Positions 52,213 to 61,386 of a stretch of 64,000 bases of DNA are shown piece after piece. Source of the stretch: Roseateles amylovorans (GTDB taxonomy: Bacteria; Pseudomonadota; Gammaproteobacteria; Burkholderiales; Burkholderiaceae_C); the NCBI RefSeq assembly GCF_025398155.2, contig NZ_CP104562.2, forward strand, positions 4,402,001 through 4,466,000. The letters are read 5' to 3'. The translations under genes and the position numbers were made by a program. The notes below the pieces were generated by a model that ran no database searches, was not told where the DNA came from, and worked only from the letters and a program-made list of their open reading frames with translations. Every line of letters begins with the position of its first letter. Position 1 is the first letter of the stretch.

Positions 52213-52998
52213 ATGGAACTGGTTGCGCTTCCCGCCTTCACCGACAACTACATCTGGATGCTGCACGATGGCCGCGAGGCGATCGTCGTCGATCCAGGCG
52301 AAGCCGCGCCGGTGGCCGATGCGCTGCGCGCACATGGCCTGGGTCTGCGAGGCATTCTAGTGACGCACCATCACGGTGATCATGTCGGTGGCGTCGCCGA
52401 GTTGATGCCGCTGCTGGCCGACCCTACCCAGGTCTGGGGGCCCGCCCACGAAAAGCTGCCAATCCCGGTGCATCCGTTGAACGGTGGCGATCGCTTCGCG
52501 CTGCTGGGGCAGTCGGTCGACGTCCTGGATGTCCCCGGCCACACCGCCGGCCACATCGCCTTTGTGATCCGCCAACCGAGCGACGGCAGCGCGCCCTTGC
52601 TCTTCTGCGGAGACACCCTCTTCTCCGCCGGCTGCGGCCGATTGTTCGAAGGCACGCCGGCGCAGATGCATGAGTCGCTGGCGCGCCTGGCGGCCCTGCC
52701 CGGCGAGACCCGGGTCTGCTGCGCCCACGAGTACACCTTGTCGAATCTGCGTTTTGCGCGGACAGTCGAGCCCCACAACGAGGCGGTCGCGCGCCACGAG
52801 GCTTGGTGTCAGGCCCGGCGCGACCAGCAACAGCCCACCTTGCCCTCCACGCTTGCCCTGGAGCTCGAGATCAACCCCTTCCTGCGTTGCGGGCATGCAT
52901 CGGTCCGGCAGGCCGCGCAGCGCCAAGATCCGCGGGTCACTGATCAGCCGGTCTCGGTGCTTGCCGGGCTGCGCCAATGGAAGAACGAATTCCGATGA
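52213..52998 (+). CDS. gloB: Hydroxyacylglutathione hydrolase (glyoxalase II)
   Basis: A 261-aa metallo-beta-lactamase-fold enzyme that hydrolyses S-lactoylglutathione. Metal ligands are in LVTHHHGDHVGG, VPGHTAGHIAF, FCGDTLFSAGCGR and CCAHEYTLSNLRFA. The start MELVALPAFTDNYIWML is typical. Its stop overlaps the mltD start (ATGA). Confidence 0.95.
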   Translation: MELVALPAFTDNYIWMLHDGREAIVVDPGEAAPVADALRAHGLGLRGILVTHHHGDHVGGVAELMPLLADPTQVWGPAHEKLPIPVHPLNGGDRFALLGQSVDVLDVPGHTAGHIAFVIRQPSDGSAPLLFCGDTLFSAGCGRLFEGTPAQMHESLARLAALPGETRVCCAHEYTLSNLRFARTVEPHNEAVARHEAWCQARRDQQQPTLPSTLALELEINPFLRCGHASVRQAAQRQDPRVTDQPVSVLAGLRQWKNEFR

Positions 52999-54791
52999 AT
53001 CGATTCACCGCCTCGTCCCCGTCTTCTCGCCATTCAACGATGCATTCGTCGCCGACTTCGTCGCCCTCCTCCGCCACCGGCGTGACGGAACCCTCGGCCG
53101 CCCCTTCGGGTCGGGCTCGCCCCGCCCTCAAGCTGCTGGCCGCGCTGATCCCGCTGGCACTGGCCGCCTGCGCCACCCGTGGTCCGGCGCCGGCAGACAA
53201 CCCAATCGCAGCGAACGCCGAATCCCAGGCCGTGGCGCAGCAGACGGTGATGGCGGTCGAAGCAGCGGCCTCGGCCGTCGCGCCGGCCAACACCCAGCCG
53301 ATGGCCGCCGGTGCGGCGCCGCAAGAAAAGCTCGACGTCCTGCTGGAGGACAACCTCAATCCCGGCGAGAAAGTGGACCTGGATGCGCCCAAGACCCATG
53401 TCGACCTGTGGGCCCGCATCCGTGCCGGCATGGCCATGCCGGAGCTGGACAACGAGCTCGTCCGCAAGGCCGAGGACTACTACAGCAGCCGCCCGGACTA
53501 CGTTGCCCGCATGACCGGCCGCGGCAGCCTCTACCTCTTCCATGTGGTGGAAGAGGTGGAAAAGCGCGGCATGCCCGCTGAACTGGCGCTGCTGCCCTTC
53601 GTGGAAAGCGCATTCCGCAACGATGCGCAGTCCAGCGCCAAGGCGGTGGGCATGTGGCAGTTCATGCCCGCCACAGGCCGGGATTTCGACCTGAAGCAAA
53701 ACATCTTCCGGGATGACCGTCGCGATGTGCTGGCGTCGACCCGTGCCGCGCTGGATTACCTGCAGCGCCTGAACAAGATGTTCAACGGCGACTGGCAACT
53801 CGCGCTGGCCGCCTACAACTGGGGCCAGGGCAATGTGTCCAAGGCGGTCCTGCGCAACCAGAAGGCCGGCCTGCCGATCGACTACGACAGCCTGCGCATG
53901 CCAGACGAAACCCGCTACTACCTGCCCAAGCTGCAGGCGGTGAAGAACATCATCATGCGGCCGCAGGCCTTTGGCCTCGAACTGCCGGCGGTGGCCAACC
54001 ATCCGTATTTCCTGTCGGTCAACATCGACCGTGACATCGACGTGACCCGCGCCGCGCAGCTGGCCGAGCTGGACGAGGACACCTTCCGACAGTTCAATCC
54101 GTCGATGAACAAGCCGGTGATCCTGGCCGCCAGCAGCGGCCAGATCCTGCTGCCTTACGACAACGCGAGCACCTTCGTCGGCAACCTGGAGCGCTACAAG
54201 GGCCCGCTGGCCAGTTGGACCGCCTGGGTCGTGCCCAAGACGATGAAGCCGGCGGACGCCGCCAAGCAGGTCGGCATGAGCGAGACCGGCCTGCGCGAGA
54301 TCAACCGCATTCCGGCGCGCATGCTGGTCAAGCAAGGCTCGACGCTGCTGGTGCCGCGCAGCGCCGCCCGCGACAAGGACGTCTCCGAACACCTGGCCGA
54401 CAACGCCAGCATCATGTTCGCACCGGACGTGCCGCCGATGCGTCGCGTCACGCTCAAGGCCGGCAAGGGCGACACCGTGGCCACGGTGGCCCGTCGCTAC
54501 CGGCTGGGCCCGACCCAGGTGGCGCAGTGGAACAAGGTCAGCACCAAGGCGACCTTCAAGCATGGTCAGCAGGTCGTCGTCTACCTGCGCGAGGGTCAGG
54601 CCATTGCGGCCGAAACCCCGTCCGCTACGCGCAAGACGCCGACCCGCGCCACCCGCGTCGCCTCCTCCAAGTCCAACGCCAAGCCCACGACGAAGGCCTC
54701 TTCCGGCAAAACCCGCAGCGCCAAGGTGGCCGGCAGCCGGGTGACCGGCGGCGGTGGCAGCACGGTGTCGACCAAGGCGTCGATCCGCTGA
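52995..54791 (+). CDS. mltD: Membrane-bound lytic murein transglycosylase D-like lipoprotein
   Basis: A 598-aa lipoprotein. A long Ser-rich leader precedes the signal core and lipobox LALAACATRG. The SLT domain contains the catalytic Glu in LLPFVESAFRNDAQSSAKAVG and GMWQFMPATGRDF, with AAYNWGQGNV. Two LysM-like segments follow (about 410-455 and VTLKAGKGDTVATVARRYRL), then a Lys/Thr/Ser-rich tail. It cleaves peptidoglycan in the cell wall. The order gloB-mltD is common in proteobacteria. Confidence 0.92.
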   Translation: MNRFTASSPSSRHSTMHSSPTSSPSSATGVTEPSAAPSGRARPALKLLAALIPLALAACATRGPAPADNPIAANAESQAVAQQTVMAVEAAASAVAPANTQPMAAGAAPQEKLDVLLEDNLNPGEKVDLDAPKTHVDLWARIRAGMAMPELDNELVRKAEDYYSSRPDYVARMTGRGSLYLFHVVEEVEKRGMPAELALLPFVESAFRNDAQSSAKAVGMWQFMPATGRDFDLKQNIFRDDRRDVLASTRAALDYLQRLNKMFNGDWQLALAAYNWGQGNVSKAVLRNQKAGLPIDYDSLRMPDETRYYLPKLQAVKNIIMRPQAFGLELPAVANHPYFLSVNIDRDIDVTRAAQLAELDEDTFRQFNPSMNKPVILAASSGQILLPYDNASTFVGNLERYKGPLASWTAWVVPKTMKPADAAKQVGMSETGLREINRIPARMLVKQGSTLLVPRSAARDKDVSEHLADNASIMFAPDVPPMRRVTLKAGKGDTVATVARRYRLGPTQVAQWNKVSTKATFKHGQQVVVYLREGQAIAAETPSATRKTPTRATRVASSKSNAKPTTKASSGKTRSAKVAGSRVTGGGGSTVSTKASIR

Positions 54792-54827
54792 ACGGGGCCC
54801 CAGGGCCCGCCGTGACGGCGATGTACC

Positions 54828-54869
54828 GGTGACCTGCTGGTGACCTACTGGTGGTGACCTGCTGGTGAC
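54828..54869 (+). repeat. 11-bp repeats rich in TGA downstream of mltD
   Basis: Four units like GGTGACCTGCT follow one another with one 3-base insert, 38 bp after the mltD stop. They put TGA at 54830, 54841, 54855 and 54866, covering all three forward frames. Confidence 0.75.
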
Positions 54870-54880
54870 GATACCGGCGA

Positions 54881-54911
54881 AAAAATGGGCGCTCCCGGAG
54901 CGCCCATTTTT
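54881..54911. terminator. Bidirectional intrinsic terminator between mltD and the MAPEG gene
   Basis: A 14-bp perfect stem, 54881-54894 with 54898-54911, has a CCG loop and is flanked by A-run and T-run, so it can end both the plus-strand mltD and the minus-strand MAPEG transcripts. Confidence 0.9.
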
Positions 54912-54945
54912 CATGCGTGGCCGAGTGCTTCGGCCGGCCCGTCGA

Positions 54946-55335
54946 TCAGACGAAGAACAGCGCGATCGACACGCCCATGCCGGCAATCCAGGCCGCGCTT
55001 CGCAGTCCCGCCACATTCGCTACATAAAACGCGACATACAGCAGACGCAGCACGATGAAGCTCACCGCCAGCAGGTCGATGCGCGACTGATCATGCTGCA
55101 TCTGCTGTGCCGCCAGCACCCCGGCGACAAACAGCGGCAAGGCTTCGAAGCTGTTCGCCTGGGCCGCATTGGCCCGCGCCTGCCAACCGGACTGGCGGTT
55201 CAGCCAGCCGCGGGGATCGTGGTTGTCGTAGCCCCCATCGCGACGGTGCTTGCCGAAGCCCTTGGACTTCGCCAGTCCCGCACAGAGGATGGGCAGCACG
55301 CCCGCGATGATCAGGCAGTAGTTGGCCAGGGTCAT
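54946..55335 (-). CDS. MAPEG-family membrane protein
   Basis: A 129-aa protein with four membrane spans and the family pattern: NYCLIIAGVLPILCAGLAK, NRQSGWQARANAAQANSFEAL and LRLLYVAFYVANV. Members are related to glutathione-dependent eicosanoid enzymes; the bacterial role is unclear. ATG 55335 (MTLANYCL) is chosen over an upstream low-complexity extension. Confidence 0.88.
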   Translation of the reverse strand: MTLANYCLIIAGVLPILCAGLAKSKGFGKHRRDGGYDNHDPRGWLNRQSGWQARANAAQANSFEALPLFVAGVLAAQQMQHDQSRIDLLAVSFIVLRLLYVAFYVANVAGLRSAAWIAGMGVSIALFFV

Positions 55336-55560
55336 GGTGATTCCAGCAAGTAAAAAGGCAAAGGCAGTGGCAGCGCCGAAGGCGCGGGCAGAAACGGAGT
55401 CGGCACAGACAACGTCGACAATACAGCCGCCAGCGCGCTCATCGGCAGCGCTTGACTCGGCAACGCTTGACTCAGCGCTTGAATTGGCAGCGGTTGAGCC
55501 GGCAGCGCACCAGTCGATCGAACCGGCAACGCCCCTGCGTCGCAGCACCACCGGCCGCGG
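55336..55560. repeat. Low-complexity gap with imperfect 15-bp repeats
   Basis: Between recR and the MAPEG gene, four imperfect units like TCGGCAGCGCTTGAC (13-15 bp) lie at 55442-55508. Translated on the minus strand they give a LPSQAL-type repeat, but there is no independent support for a gene. Confidence 0.6.
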
Positions 55561-56148
55561 TCAGGTGGCGCGTCGATCCACCAATGCATGCGCGATGGTG
55601 CCCAGATCCACATACTCGAGCTCGCTGCCCACCGGCACGCCGCGCGCCAGCCGGGTACTGCGCAGGCCGCGCACCCGCAGCGCTTCGGCCAGCACATGGG
55701 CGGTCGCTTCGCCTTCGGCGGTGAAGCTGGTGGCAAGGATGACCTCTTCCACCTGACCATCCGCCGCCCGCGCCAGCAGCGGCTCGACGCCAATCTCACG
55801 CGTGCCCACCCCGTCCAGCGGGCTGATGCGGCCCTGCAGCACGAAGTAATAGCCGTGGTAGGAGGCGGTGCGCTCCATCGCCGCCTGGTCGGCTGGCGTC
55901 TCGACGACGCACAGCAGACGCGCATCCCGGCGGCTGTCCTGGCAGATGGGGCACAGCGGCGATTCGCTGAAGGTGTAGCAGCGTTCGCAATGCCGGACGC
56001 TGTGGGTGGCCTGCTGCAGCGCGTGCGCCAGCGCGTCGGCGCCGGGGCGGTCATGCTGCAGCAGGTGATAGGCCATGCGCTGGGCCGACTTCTGGCCCAC
56101 GCCGGGCAGGCGCCGCAGAGCCTCGATCAGCTGTTCGAGTGCGGTCAC
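55561..56148 (-). CDS. recR: Recombination protein RecR
   Basis: A 195-aa RecFOR pathway protein. It has the helix-hairpin-helix LRRLPGVGQKSAQRMAYHLL, the zinc finger CERCYTFSESPLCPIC and a Toprim domain (LLCVVETPADQAAMERT, VILATSFTAEGEATA). It helps load RecA at gaps. The start is GTG, 10 bp after the ybaB stop. Confidence 0.95.
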   Translation of the reverse strand: MTALEQLIEALRRLPGVGQKSAQRMAYHLLQHDRPGADALAHALQQATHSVRHCERCYTFSESPLCPICQDSRRDARLLCVVETPADQAAMERTASYHGYYFVLQGRISPLDGVGTREIGVEPLLARAADGQVEEVILATSFTAEGEATAHVLAEALRVRGLRSTRLARGVPVGSELEYVDLGTIAHALVDRRAT

Positions 56149-56158
56149 CGTGGCCCGA

Positions 56159-56485
56159 TCAGAACGGGAACTTCATGCCGGGGGGCATCGGCATGCCGGC
56201 GGTCAGCTTGGACATCTTCTCCTGGCTGACTTCCTCGGCGCGGCGGACGGCGTCGTTGAACGCGGCCGCCACCAGGTCTTCCAGCATGTCCTTGTCATCG
56301 GCCAGCAGGCTGGGATCGATGGCCACGCGCTTGACGTCGTGCTTGCAGGTCATGGTGACCTTCACCAGGCCGGCGCCGGACTGGCCCTCGACCTCGATGT
56401 TGCCCAGCTCGTCCTGCGCCTTCTTCAGGTTGTCCTGCATCGCCTGGGCCTGCTTCATCAGGCCTGCGAGTTGACCCTTCATCAT
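56159..56485 (-). CDS. ybaB: YbaB/EbfC nucleoid-associated protein
   Basis: A 108-aa DNA-binding protein with the usual MMKGQLAGLMKQAQAMQ start, VTMTCKHDVKRVAIDPSLL and a Met/Pro-rich tail GMPMPPGMKFPF. It lies between dnaX and recR, its standard place. Confidence 0.95.
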   Translation of the reverse strand: MMKGQLAGLMKQAQAMQDNLKKAQDELGNIEVEGQSGAGLVKVTMTCKHDVKRVAIDPSLLADDKDMLEDLVAAAFNDAVRRAEEVSQEKMSKLTAGMPMPPGMKFPF

Positions 56486-56516
56486 GATGGTGATCCTTGT
56501 CGTTCGGGGAGAGAGT

Positions 56517-59153
56517 TCAGAGAGGTTTGATGGACCCGGGCAGGATGCGCGCGGTCTTGAACTGCGTCAGCAACTGCTGGACCTCGGGGTCTTCGAGGAT
56601 GATGGTTTCGGCACGGCGCTGCCGTGCGCGGGCTGCCATGGTATCGCGCAGGGCCGGTGAATCGGTGGCACGGCCGGCTTCGATCTCCAGACGCACCGGC
56701 GCCTGGACCCAGCTCGACAGCGCCGCCTGCAGCTTGTCCTGCAGGCCGGGCTGGCGCAGCGACTCGCGCTCCACCCGCAGCCGCCAGCGCTGCGGCTGCT
56801 CCTGCTCGGCGATCTCCAGGCATTCGGATTGCAGCGCCAGCTCACGGGTCAGCGCGGTCAGGCCGAGTTGCGGCACGGTGGCATACCAGCGCTCACCCAG
56901 CGGGGTGGCGACCAGGGCCACCTCGTCCACGGCGGTGGACAGGTAGATGCCCTGGGTGGCGGCATCGTCCGCAGACGGATCGTCCAGCAGCGTGGGGCCG
57001 TCACCCATCTCCTCATCCCCCGGCGGCGGCACGTCCAGCCAGGGCGGCGGACCGTCGTCGTCATGCGGCGGGGAGATGTCATCCAGGTCATCGGCCTCGG
57101 CCTGGACCGATGGCGGCGGCGCCGCACGGGGGCGCAACCGGTCGCTGAACCGTGTGGCCGGCGCACCCGCAGGCGCGGCCCGCAGGCTGGCGGCTGGCGC
57201 CGGGCGGGGCGCAACGGCCGCTGGTGCTGGTGCTGGTGCCGGAGGCTGCGCTGCGGCAGAGACCGGCGTCGGTGCTGATGCAACGACGGGGCTCGTCGGA
57301 GACGGAGCGGTCGCTGCAGGCAGATCGTCAGCCCAGGGCGGCAGGTCGTCAGCGGCTTCGCGCCCATCGAGGCTGGCGTTGGCGTTGGTGTTGGCGTCGT
57401 GGTCAACAGCCCCTTCACTGGCGACCGAAGCGGTCGATGGCGAGGCGGTCTCAGCCCCCTCCTCCTCTGGCTCCGATGGACCATCGGACCAGGGCTCGGG
57501 ACGAGGATCTGACTGCGCTGCAGGCGCCGAGTGGGAATCGGCGAGGGCGTCGATCTCGGCGGTGGACTCAGCTTTCACCGCCGGAGACGACGGGGCCTCA
57601 AGCGCGTGAACCGGGGGCATGGCCTGCGCCGGTTCAGCTGGCACAGACGCGGACGTCGCCGGGGTCATGGGCCCCTCCATCGCAGGCGGCGCAGCGACGG
57701 TAGAGGCCTGTGGCGTAGACGTTGGTGCAACTGCAACTGCAGCTGCAGGCGCAGGCGCAGGTGCAGGTGCAGGTGCAGGTGCAGGTGCAGGTGCAGGTGC
57801 AGGTGCAGGCTCTGGGTCGGAGTCGGGCGCAGAGGCCGCCTCGGCAATCCGAGGCACTGCGGGCGCGGCCGACACGGGTGCGGACGCGGTGGCCGACGAG
57901 CTAGCGGCCGTCGGCGAGACCGGCCTCGTTGCGGCCGAGGCCGATGCGGCGCTGCCGGAGGCCGAAAGCGCCGCATGCGGGGCCGGCGCGCCGCCAGGGC
58001 GACCTGCGCCTGCGGGGGCCGCGGCGGGTGCGCCTGCAGGGCGACTCGGCTGGCCGTCCGGACGGAAGGCCAGCATGCGCAGCAGCACCATGGTCAAACC
58101 GGCATATTCATCGGGCGCCAACGGCAGCTCCTGGCGGCCGTGCAGCGCCATGCTGTACATCAGCTGGATCTCATCGGCCGGCAACTGATGGGCCAGCGGG
58201 ATCAGTTCGGCCAGATCGGGATCGCTGGCGTCGAGCGCGCCCGGTGCCGCCTGGGCGACCGCCAGATGCTGCAGCGCACCGGCCAGGTCCTCCAGCGTTC
58301 CGCCGGCCGACAGGCCCATGTTGCGCAGCCGGTCCGCCGCCGCCACCAGCGCCGCACCGTCGCCGGCAATCAGCGCCTGCAGGATGCCCAGCACATGGCC
58401 GCGGTCCACGCTGCCCAGCATCTGGCGGACCCCGGCCTCCTTGAGCTCGCCGGAGCCGAAGGCGATGGCCTGGTCGGTCAGCGACAGCGCATCGCGCATC
58501 GAGCCGCGCGCAGCCCGGGCCAGCAGGCGCAGGGCCCCGGCCTCATTCGGCACGTGTTCGTTGGCGAGCACGCGGGTCAGGTGCTCCAGCACCGTCTGGG
58601 GCGCCATTGGCCGCAGATTGAACTGCAGACAGCGCGACAGCACGGTGACCGGCACCTTCTGCGGATCGGTGGTGGCGAGGACGAACTTCAGGTACTCCGG
58701 CGGCTCCTCCAGCGTCTTCAACATGGCGTTGAAGGCGGTGTTCGAGAGCATGTGCACTTCGTCGATCATGTAGACCTTGAAGCGCCCGACGACCGGCTTG
58801 TAGACCGCCTGGTCCAGCAACTGGGAGATTTCTTCGACGCCGCGGTTAGAGGCCGCATCCAGCTCGACATAGTCGACGAAGCGGCCGGCATCGATGTCGC
58901 GGCAGGCGTCGCACACGCCGCACGGATGCGCGGTGATGCCGCCCTGGCCGTCCGCACCCAGGCAGTTCAGGCTCTTGGCCAGGATGCGGGAGACCGAGGT
59001 CTTGCCCACGCCGCGGGTGCCGGTGAAGAGATAAGCGTGGTGCAGGCGCTGCTGTGTCAGCGCATTGGCCAGGGCCTGCACGACATGCTCTTGACCCATC
59101 AGCTCCTCGAATGTGCGGGAGCGGTACTTGCGTGCGAGGACCTGGTAACTCAT
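56517..59153 (-). CDS. dnaX: DNA polymerase III subunits gamma and tau
   Basis: An 878-aa clamp-loader ATPase. The start is MSYQVLARKYRSRTFEELMG; Walker A FTGTRGVGKTSVSR, zinc-binding Cys in CGVCDAC, VYMIDEVHML and the sensor ATTDPQKVPVTVLSRC follow. The middle (about 385-700) is Ala/Pro/Ser-rich, with an Ala-Pro dipeptide run encoded by a hexanucleotide array. The C-terminal domain should bind the alpha subunit. No A-rich slippery site for a short gamma form was found. ATG 59153 is chosen over an upstream extension. Confidence 0.95.
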   Translation of the reverse strand: MSYQVLARKYRSRTFEELMGQEHVVQALANALTQQRLHHAYLFTGTRGVGKTSVSRILAKSLNCLGADGQGGITAHPCGVCDACRDIDAGRFVDYVELDAASNRGVEEISQLLDQAVYKPVVGRFKVYMIDEVHMLSNTAFNAMLKTLEEPPEYLKFVLATTDPQKVPVTVLSRCLQFNLRPMAPQTVLEHLTRVLANEHVPNEAGALRLLARAARGSMRDALSLTDQAIAFGSGELKEAGVRQMLGSVDRGHVLGILQALIAGDGAALVAAADRLRNMGLSAGGTLEDLAGALQHLAVAQAAPGALDASDPDLAELIPLAHQLPADEIQLMYSMALHGRQELPLAPDEYAGLTMVLLRMLAFRPDGQPSRPAGAPAAAPAGAGRPGGAPAPHAALSASGSAASASAATRPVSPTAASSSATASAPVSAAPAVPRIAEAASAPDSDPEPAPAPAPAPAPAPAPAPAPAPAAAVAVAPTSTPQASTVAAPPAMEGPMTPATSASVPAEPAQAMPPVHALEAPSSPAVKAESTAEIDALADSHSAPAAQSDPRPEPWSDGPSEPEEEGAETASPSTASVASEGAVDHDANTNANASLDGREAADDLPPWADDLPAATAPSPTSPVVASAPTPVSAAAQPPAPAPAPAAVAPRPAPAASLRAAPAGAPATRFSDRLRPRAAPPPSVQAEADDLDDISPPHDDDGPPPWLDVPPPGDEEMGDGPTLLDDPSADDAATQGIYLSTAVDEVALVATPLGERWYATVPQLGLTALTRELALQSECLEIAEQEQPQRWRLRVERESLRQPGLQDKLQAALSSWVQAPVRLEIEAGRATDSPALRDTMAARARQRRAETIILEDPEVQQLLTQFKTARILPGSIKPL
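57745..57810. repeat. (GCAGGY) x 11 array inside dnaX
   Basis: Eleven perfect or near-perfect 6-bp GCAGGT/GCAGGC units encode an Ala-Pro run in the tau linker. The frame is preserved by any change in unit number. Confidence 0.92.
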
Positions 59154-59259
59154 GGCGCGGCATTCTACGGGTCCGCTTGCACCGTCCGGCGACCGGTGGG
59201 CTCGGCAGCGTCGGGGTTTGTCAGGAGAGGAGCGCGGCGCTGAAGGATAATCCGCGCCC

Positions 59260-60390
59260 ATGAGCACGAACGCCCCGCACGATTCCTCCTCCGGCACGCT
59301 GAGCTATGAACAGGCCGGCGTCAATTACGACCTGATCGACCCGCTCAAGGTCAGCGCTCAACGCGCCGCCGCCGCCACTGCCGGCCACCTGAGCGCCCAC
59401 GGCTTCACCGAGGTCAAGGCCTCGCGCGGCGAGTCGGCGTATGTCGTGGACGTGGGGCCGTTCTACATCGCCTCCATCGTCGAATGCCTGGGCTCCAAGG
59501 CCCTGGTGGCCGATGAAATGGGCAAGCTCACCGGCAAGAGCTATTACGACGGCATCGCGCAAGACACCATCGCCATGGCCGTCAACGACCTGATCACCGT
59601 GGGCGCCACGCCGCTGGTGGTCCAGGCCTACTGGGCTGCGGGTGGTTCCGACTGGTTCGGCGATGCGCAACGCGCCCAGGCGCTGGTCGCGGGCTGGAAG
59701 AAGGCCTGCGACGTCTGCCAGGTCGCCTGGGGCGGCGGCGAGACGCCGGCGCTGGCGGGCATCGTGGAGGCCGGCCGCATCGACCTGGCCGCCTCCTGCA
59801 CCGGTCTGATCAATCCGAAAGAGCGCCTGTCGGTCGGCGACAAGCTCGGCGCGGGCGATGCGATCGTGCTGCTGGCCTCCAGCGGCATCCATGCCAACGG
59901 CCTGAGCCTCGCCCGCAAGCTGACCGAGCGCCTGCCCCACGGCTACCTCACCGAAGTGCAGCCCGGCCTCACCTACGGCGACGCCCTGCTCGCCCCGACC
60001 ACGCTGTACTCCCCGGTCACCGAGGCGCTCTACAAGTCCGGCATCACGCCGCACTACTGCGCCAACATCACCGGCCACGGCTGGCGCAAGCTGCTGCGTC
60101 ATCCCGGGCAGTTCACCTACCGCATCCACACCGTGCCGCCGGTCACCCCGGTGCTGAAGTTCATGCAGCAGCATGCGCAGCAGGATGACCGCGAGGCCTA
60201 TTCCACGCTCAACATGGGCGCCGGCTTTGCGATCTTCGTCCCGGCTGATCAGGCGGCGAAGGTGGTGGAGATCGCCAAGTCCTGCGGCATCGACGCCTGG
60301 GACGCGGGTCGGGTGGAAGCGGGTGAGAAGCAACTGCTGATCGAGCCATTGAACATCCGCTTCGGCGACGACGATCTGCAACTGCGCTGA
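59260..60390 (+). CDS. AIR synthase (PurM)-like protein, divergent
   Basis: A 376-aa protein with the PurM fold in order: LSYEQAGVNYDLIDPLK, MAVNDLITVGATPL, VAWGGGETPAL, VLLASSGIHANGLSLARKL, ALLAPTTLYSPV and YSTLNMGAGFAIFVP. The normal PurM nucleotide motif SGTDGVGTK is absent; the aligned region reads IVECLGSKALVA. It may be a divergent cyclo-ligase of purine synthesis or a related enzyme of other function, so no gene symbol is given. It is divergent from dnaX across 106 bp. Confidence 0.75.
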   Translation: MSTNAPHDSSSGTLSYEQAGVNYDLIDPLKVSAQRAAAATAGHLSAHGFTEVKASRGESAYVVDVGPFYIASIVECLGSKALVADEMGKLTGKSYYDGIAQDTIAMAVNDLITVGATPLVVQAYWAAGGSDWFGDAQRAQALVAGWKKACDVCQVAWGGGETPALAGIVEAGRIDLAASCTGLINPKERLSVGDKLGAGDAIVLLASSGIHANGLSLARKLTERLPHGYLTEVQPGLTYGDALLAPTTLYSPVTEALYKSGITPHYCANITGHGWRKLLRHPGQFTYRIHTVPPVTPVLKFMQQHAQQDDREAYSTLNMGAGFAIFVPADQAAKVVEIAKSCGIDAWDAGRVEAGEKQLLIEPLNIRFGDDDLQLR

Positions 60391-60407
60391 TCGCCCGCTC
60401 CCTCACC

Positions 60408-60429
60408 AAGGCGCTCCGGCGCCTTTTTT
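60408..60429 (+). terminator. Intrinsic terminator after the PurM-like gene
   Basis: AAGGCGC (60408-60414) pairs with GCGCCTT (60419-60425) with a TCCG loop and a six-T run. It starts 17 bases after the stop. Confidence 0.85.
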
Positions 60430-60558
60430 CATGTCCGGATGTCCGGATCTCCGGGAGCGGCGGACTCAATGCAGAGCCGGCCACGCCTGGCGCGTGTCCG
60501 CAGCAGGCGTGGCCGGCCGCTTGACACTGCCGGTGGCGATGCGCCAAGCTCATCGGCC

Positions 60559-60936
60559 ATGGACTGGTTCTATCTGCCCATGGTCAAACTGCATACCCTG
60601 CTGGCGTGGTGCAGCGTGTTGTTGTTCCTGGTGCGTGGCCTGGCCCATCAATTCGGCGCGGTCTGGGTCATGGATGCGCGTCTGCGCACGCTGGTGTTCA
60701 GCAGCCATGTGCTGATCGTGGTGTCCGGCCTCAGCCTTTGGGGCGCCATGCACCACGACCCGCGCTACGAGCCCTGGATGACCGCGAAATTCATCGCGCT
60801 GGGCATCTACTTCGCAACCGGCCACTGGGCGGTCGGACGCGGCGAGTTCAAGGTCATCGGCTACCTGATCGCCTTGATCGCCCTGGCGTATGTGATGGGC
60901 GTGTCGGTGACGCGGCAGGCCTTGCTGGGGCTGTGA
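60559..60936 (+). CDS. SirB2-family membrane protein
   Basis: A 125-aa protein with four membrane spans: MDWFYLPMVKLHTLLAWCSV, LVFSSHVLIVVSGLSLWG, AKFIALGIYFATGHWAVG and VIGYLIALIALAYVMGVSV. The pattern KLHTLLAW and SRHVLIV-like placement fits the SirB2/invasion-gene-activator family of unknown function. ATG 60559 is chosen over a basic, low-complexity upstream frame. Confidence 0.85.
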   Translation: MDWFYLPMVKLHTLLAWCSVLLFLVRGLAHQFGAVWVMDARLRTLVFSSHVLIVVSGLSLWGAMHHDPRYEPWMTAKFIALGIYFATGHWAVGRGEFKVIGYLIALIALAYVMGVSVTRQALLGL

Positions 60937-60960
60937 GCCGCCGCGCCGACCGCGTCGGCC

Positions 60961-61386
60961 TCAGCCGACCAGCTTCCAGCCTGTCTGCCAGAGTTGCGCC
61001 ACCGCGGTGGCGCACAAGGCACGACGCAACTCGGACGGTCGTGCGCCGGGCCGTTCGGTGACGACCGGGCTGAGCCATTGGGGGCCGACCTCCCGTGAGA
61101 CACGCGCCCGGCCATGCCGATCGGCACGCAGCAAGGCGAGTCGCCACGCGGTGCGCAGGCCTTGGGTCTGGGATTCATCGGCCAGCACGCCCAGCCAGTC
61201 GTCGGACTGAAGACGGTGAGCGGCCTTGAGCAGTTCGGCGTCAGAGGGGAACCGAGAGAAGGTCGCCACCGGTTCGCCCCAGGGGTCGCGCAACTGGTGG
61301 GAGGAGGATCGCGCCACCGGTGCGGCGTTGCGCGCGAAGCGGCGGCGGGCCAGCAGCGAATCGAACTGAGCGAGGCAAGCAGACAT
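60961..61386 (-). CDS. Hypothetical protein, 141 aa
   Basis: A basic soluble protein, Arg/Ala/Leu-rich (LLARRRFARNAAPVA, WRLALLRADRHGRARV), with no signal or membrane segment and no recognised domain. ATG 61386 (MSACLAQF) has GGAG eight bases upstream. It is convergent with the SirB2 gene. Confidence 0.55.
   Translation of the reverse strand: MSACLAQFDSLLARRRFARNAAPVARSSSHQLRDPWGEPVATFSRFPSDAELLKAAHRLQSDDWLGVLADESQTQGLRTAWRLALLRADRHGRARVSREVGPQWLSPVVTERPGARPSELRRALCATAVAQLWQTGWKLVG

Noticed and set aside
53034..55016. 660-codon minus-strand frame opposite mltD
   Set aside because: Antisense to a lipoprotein with an intact SLT domain; the frame also crosses the terminator at 54881-54911.
56517..59153. 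Programmed frameshift producing a short gamma form of DnaX
   Set aside because: No A-rich slippery heptamer with a following hairpin was seen.
57531..59243. 570-codon plus-strand frame opposite dnaX
   Set aside because: Antisense to dnaX; composition is Arg/Gly/Cys repeats arising from the hexanucleotide array.
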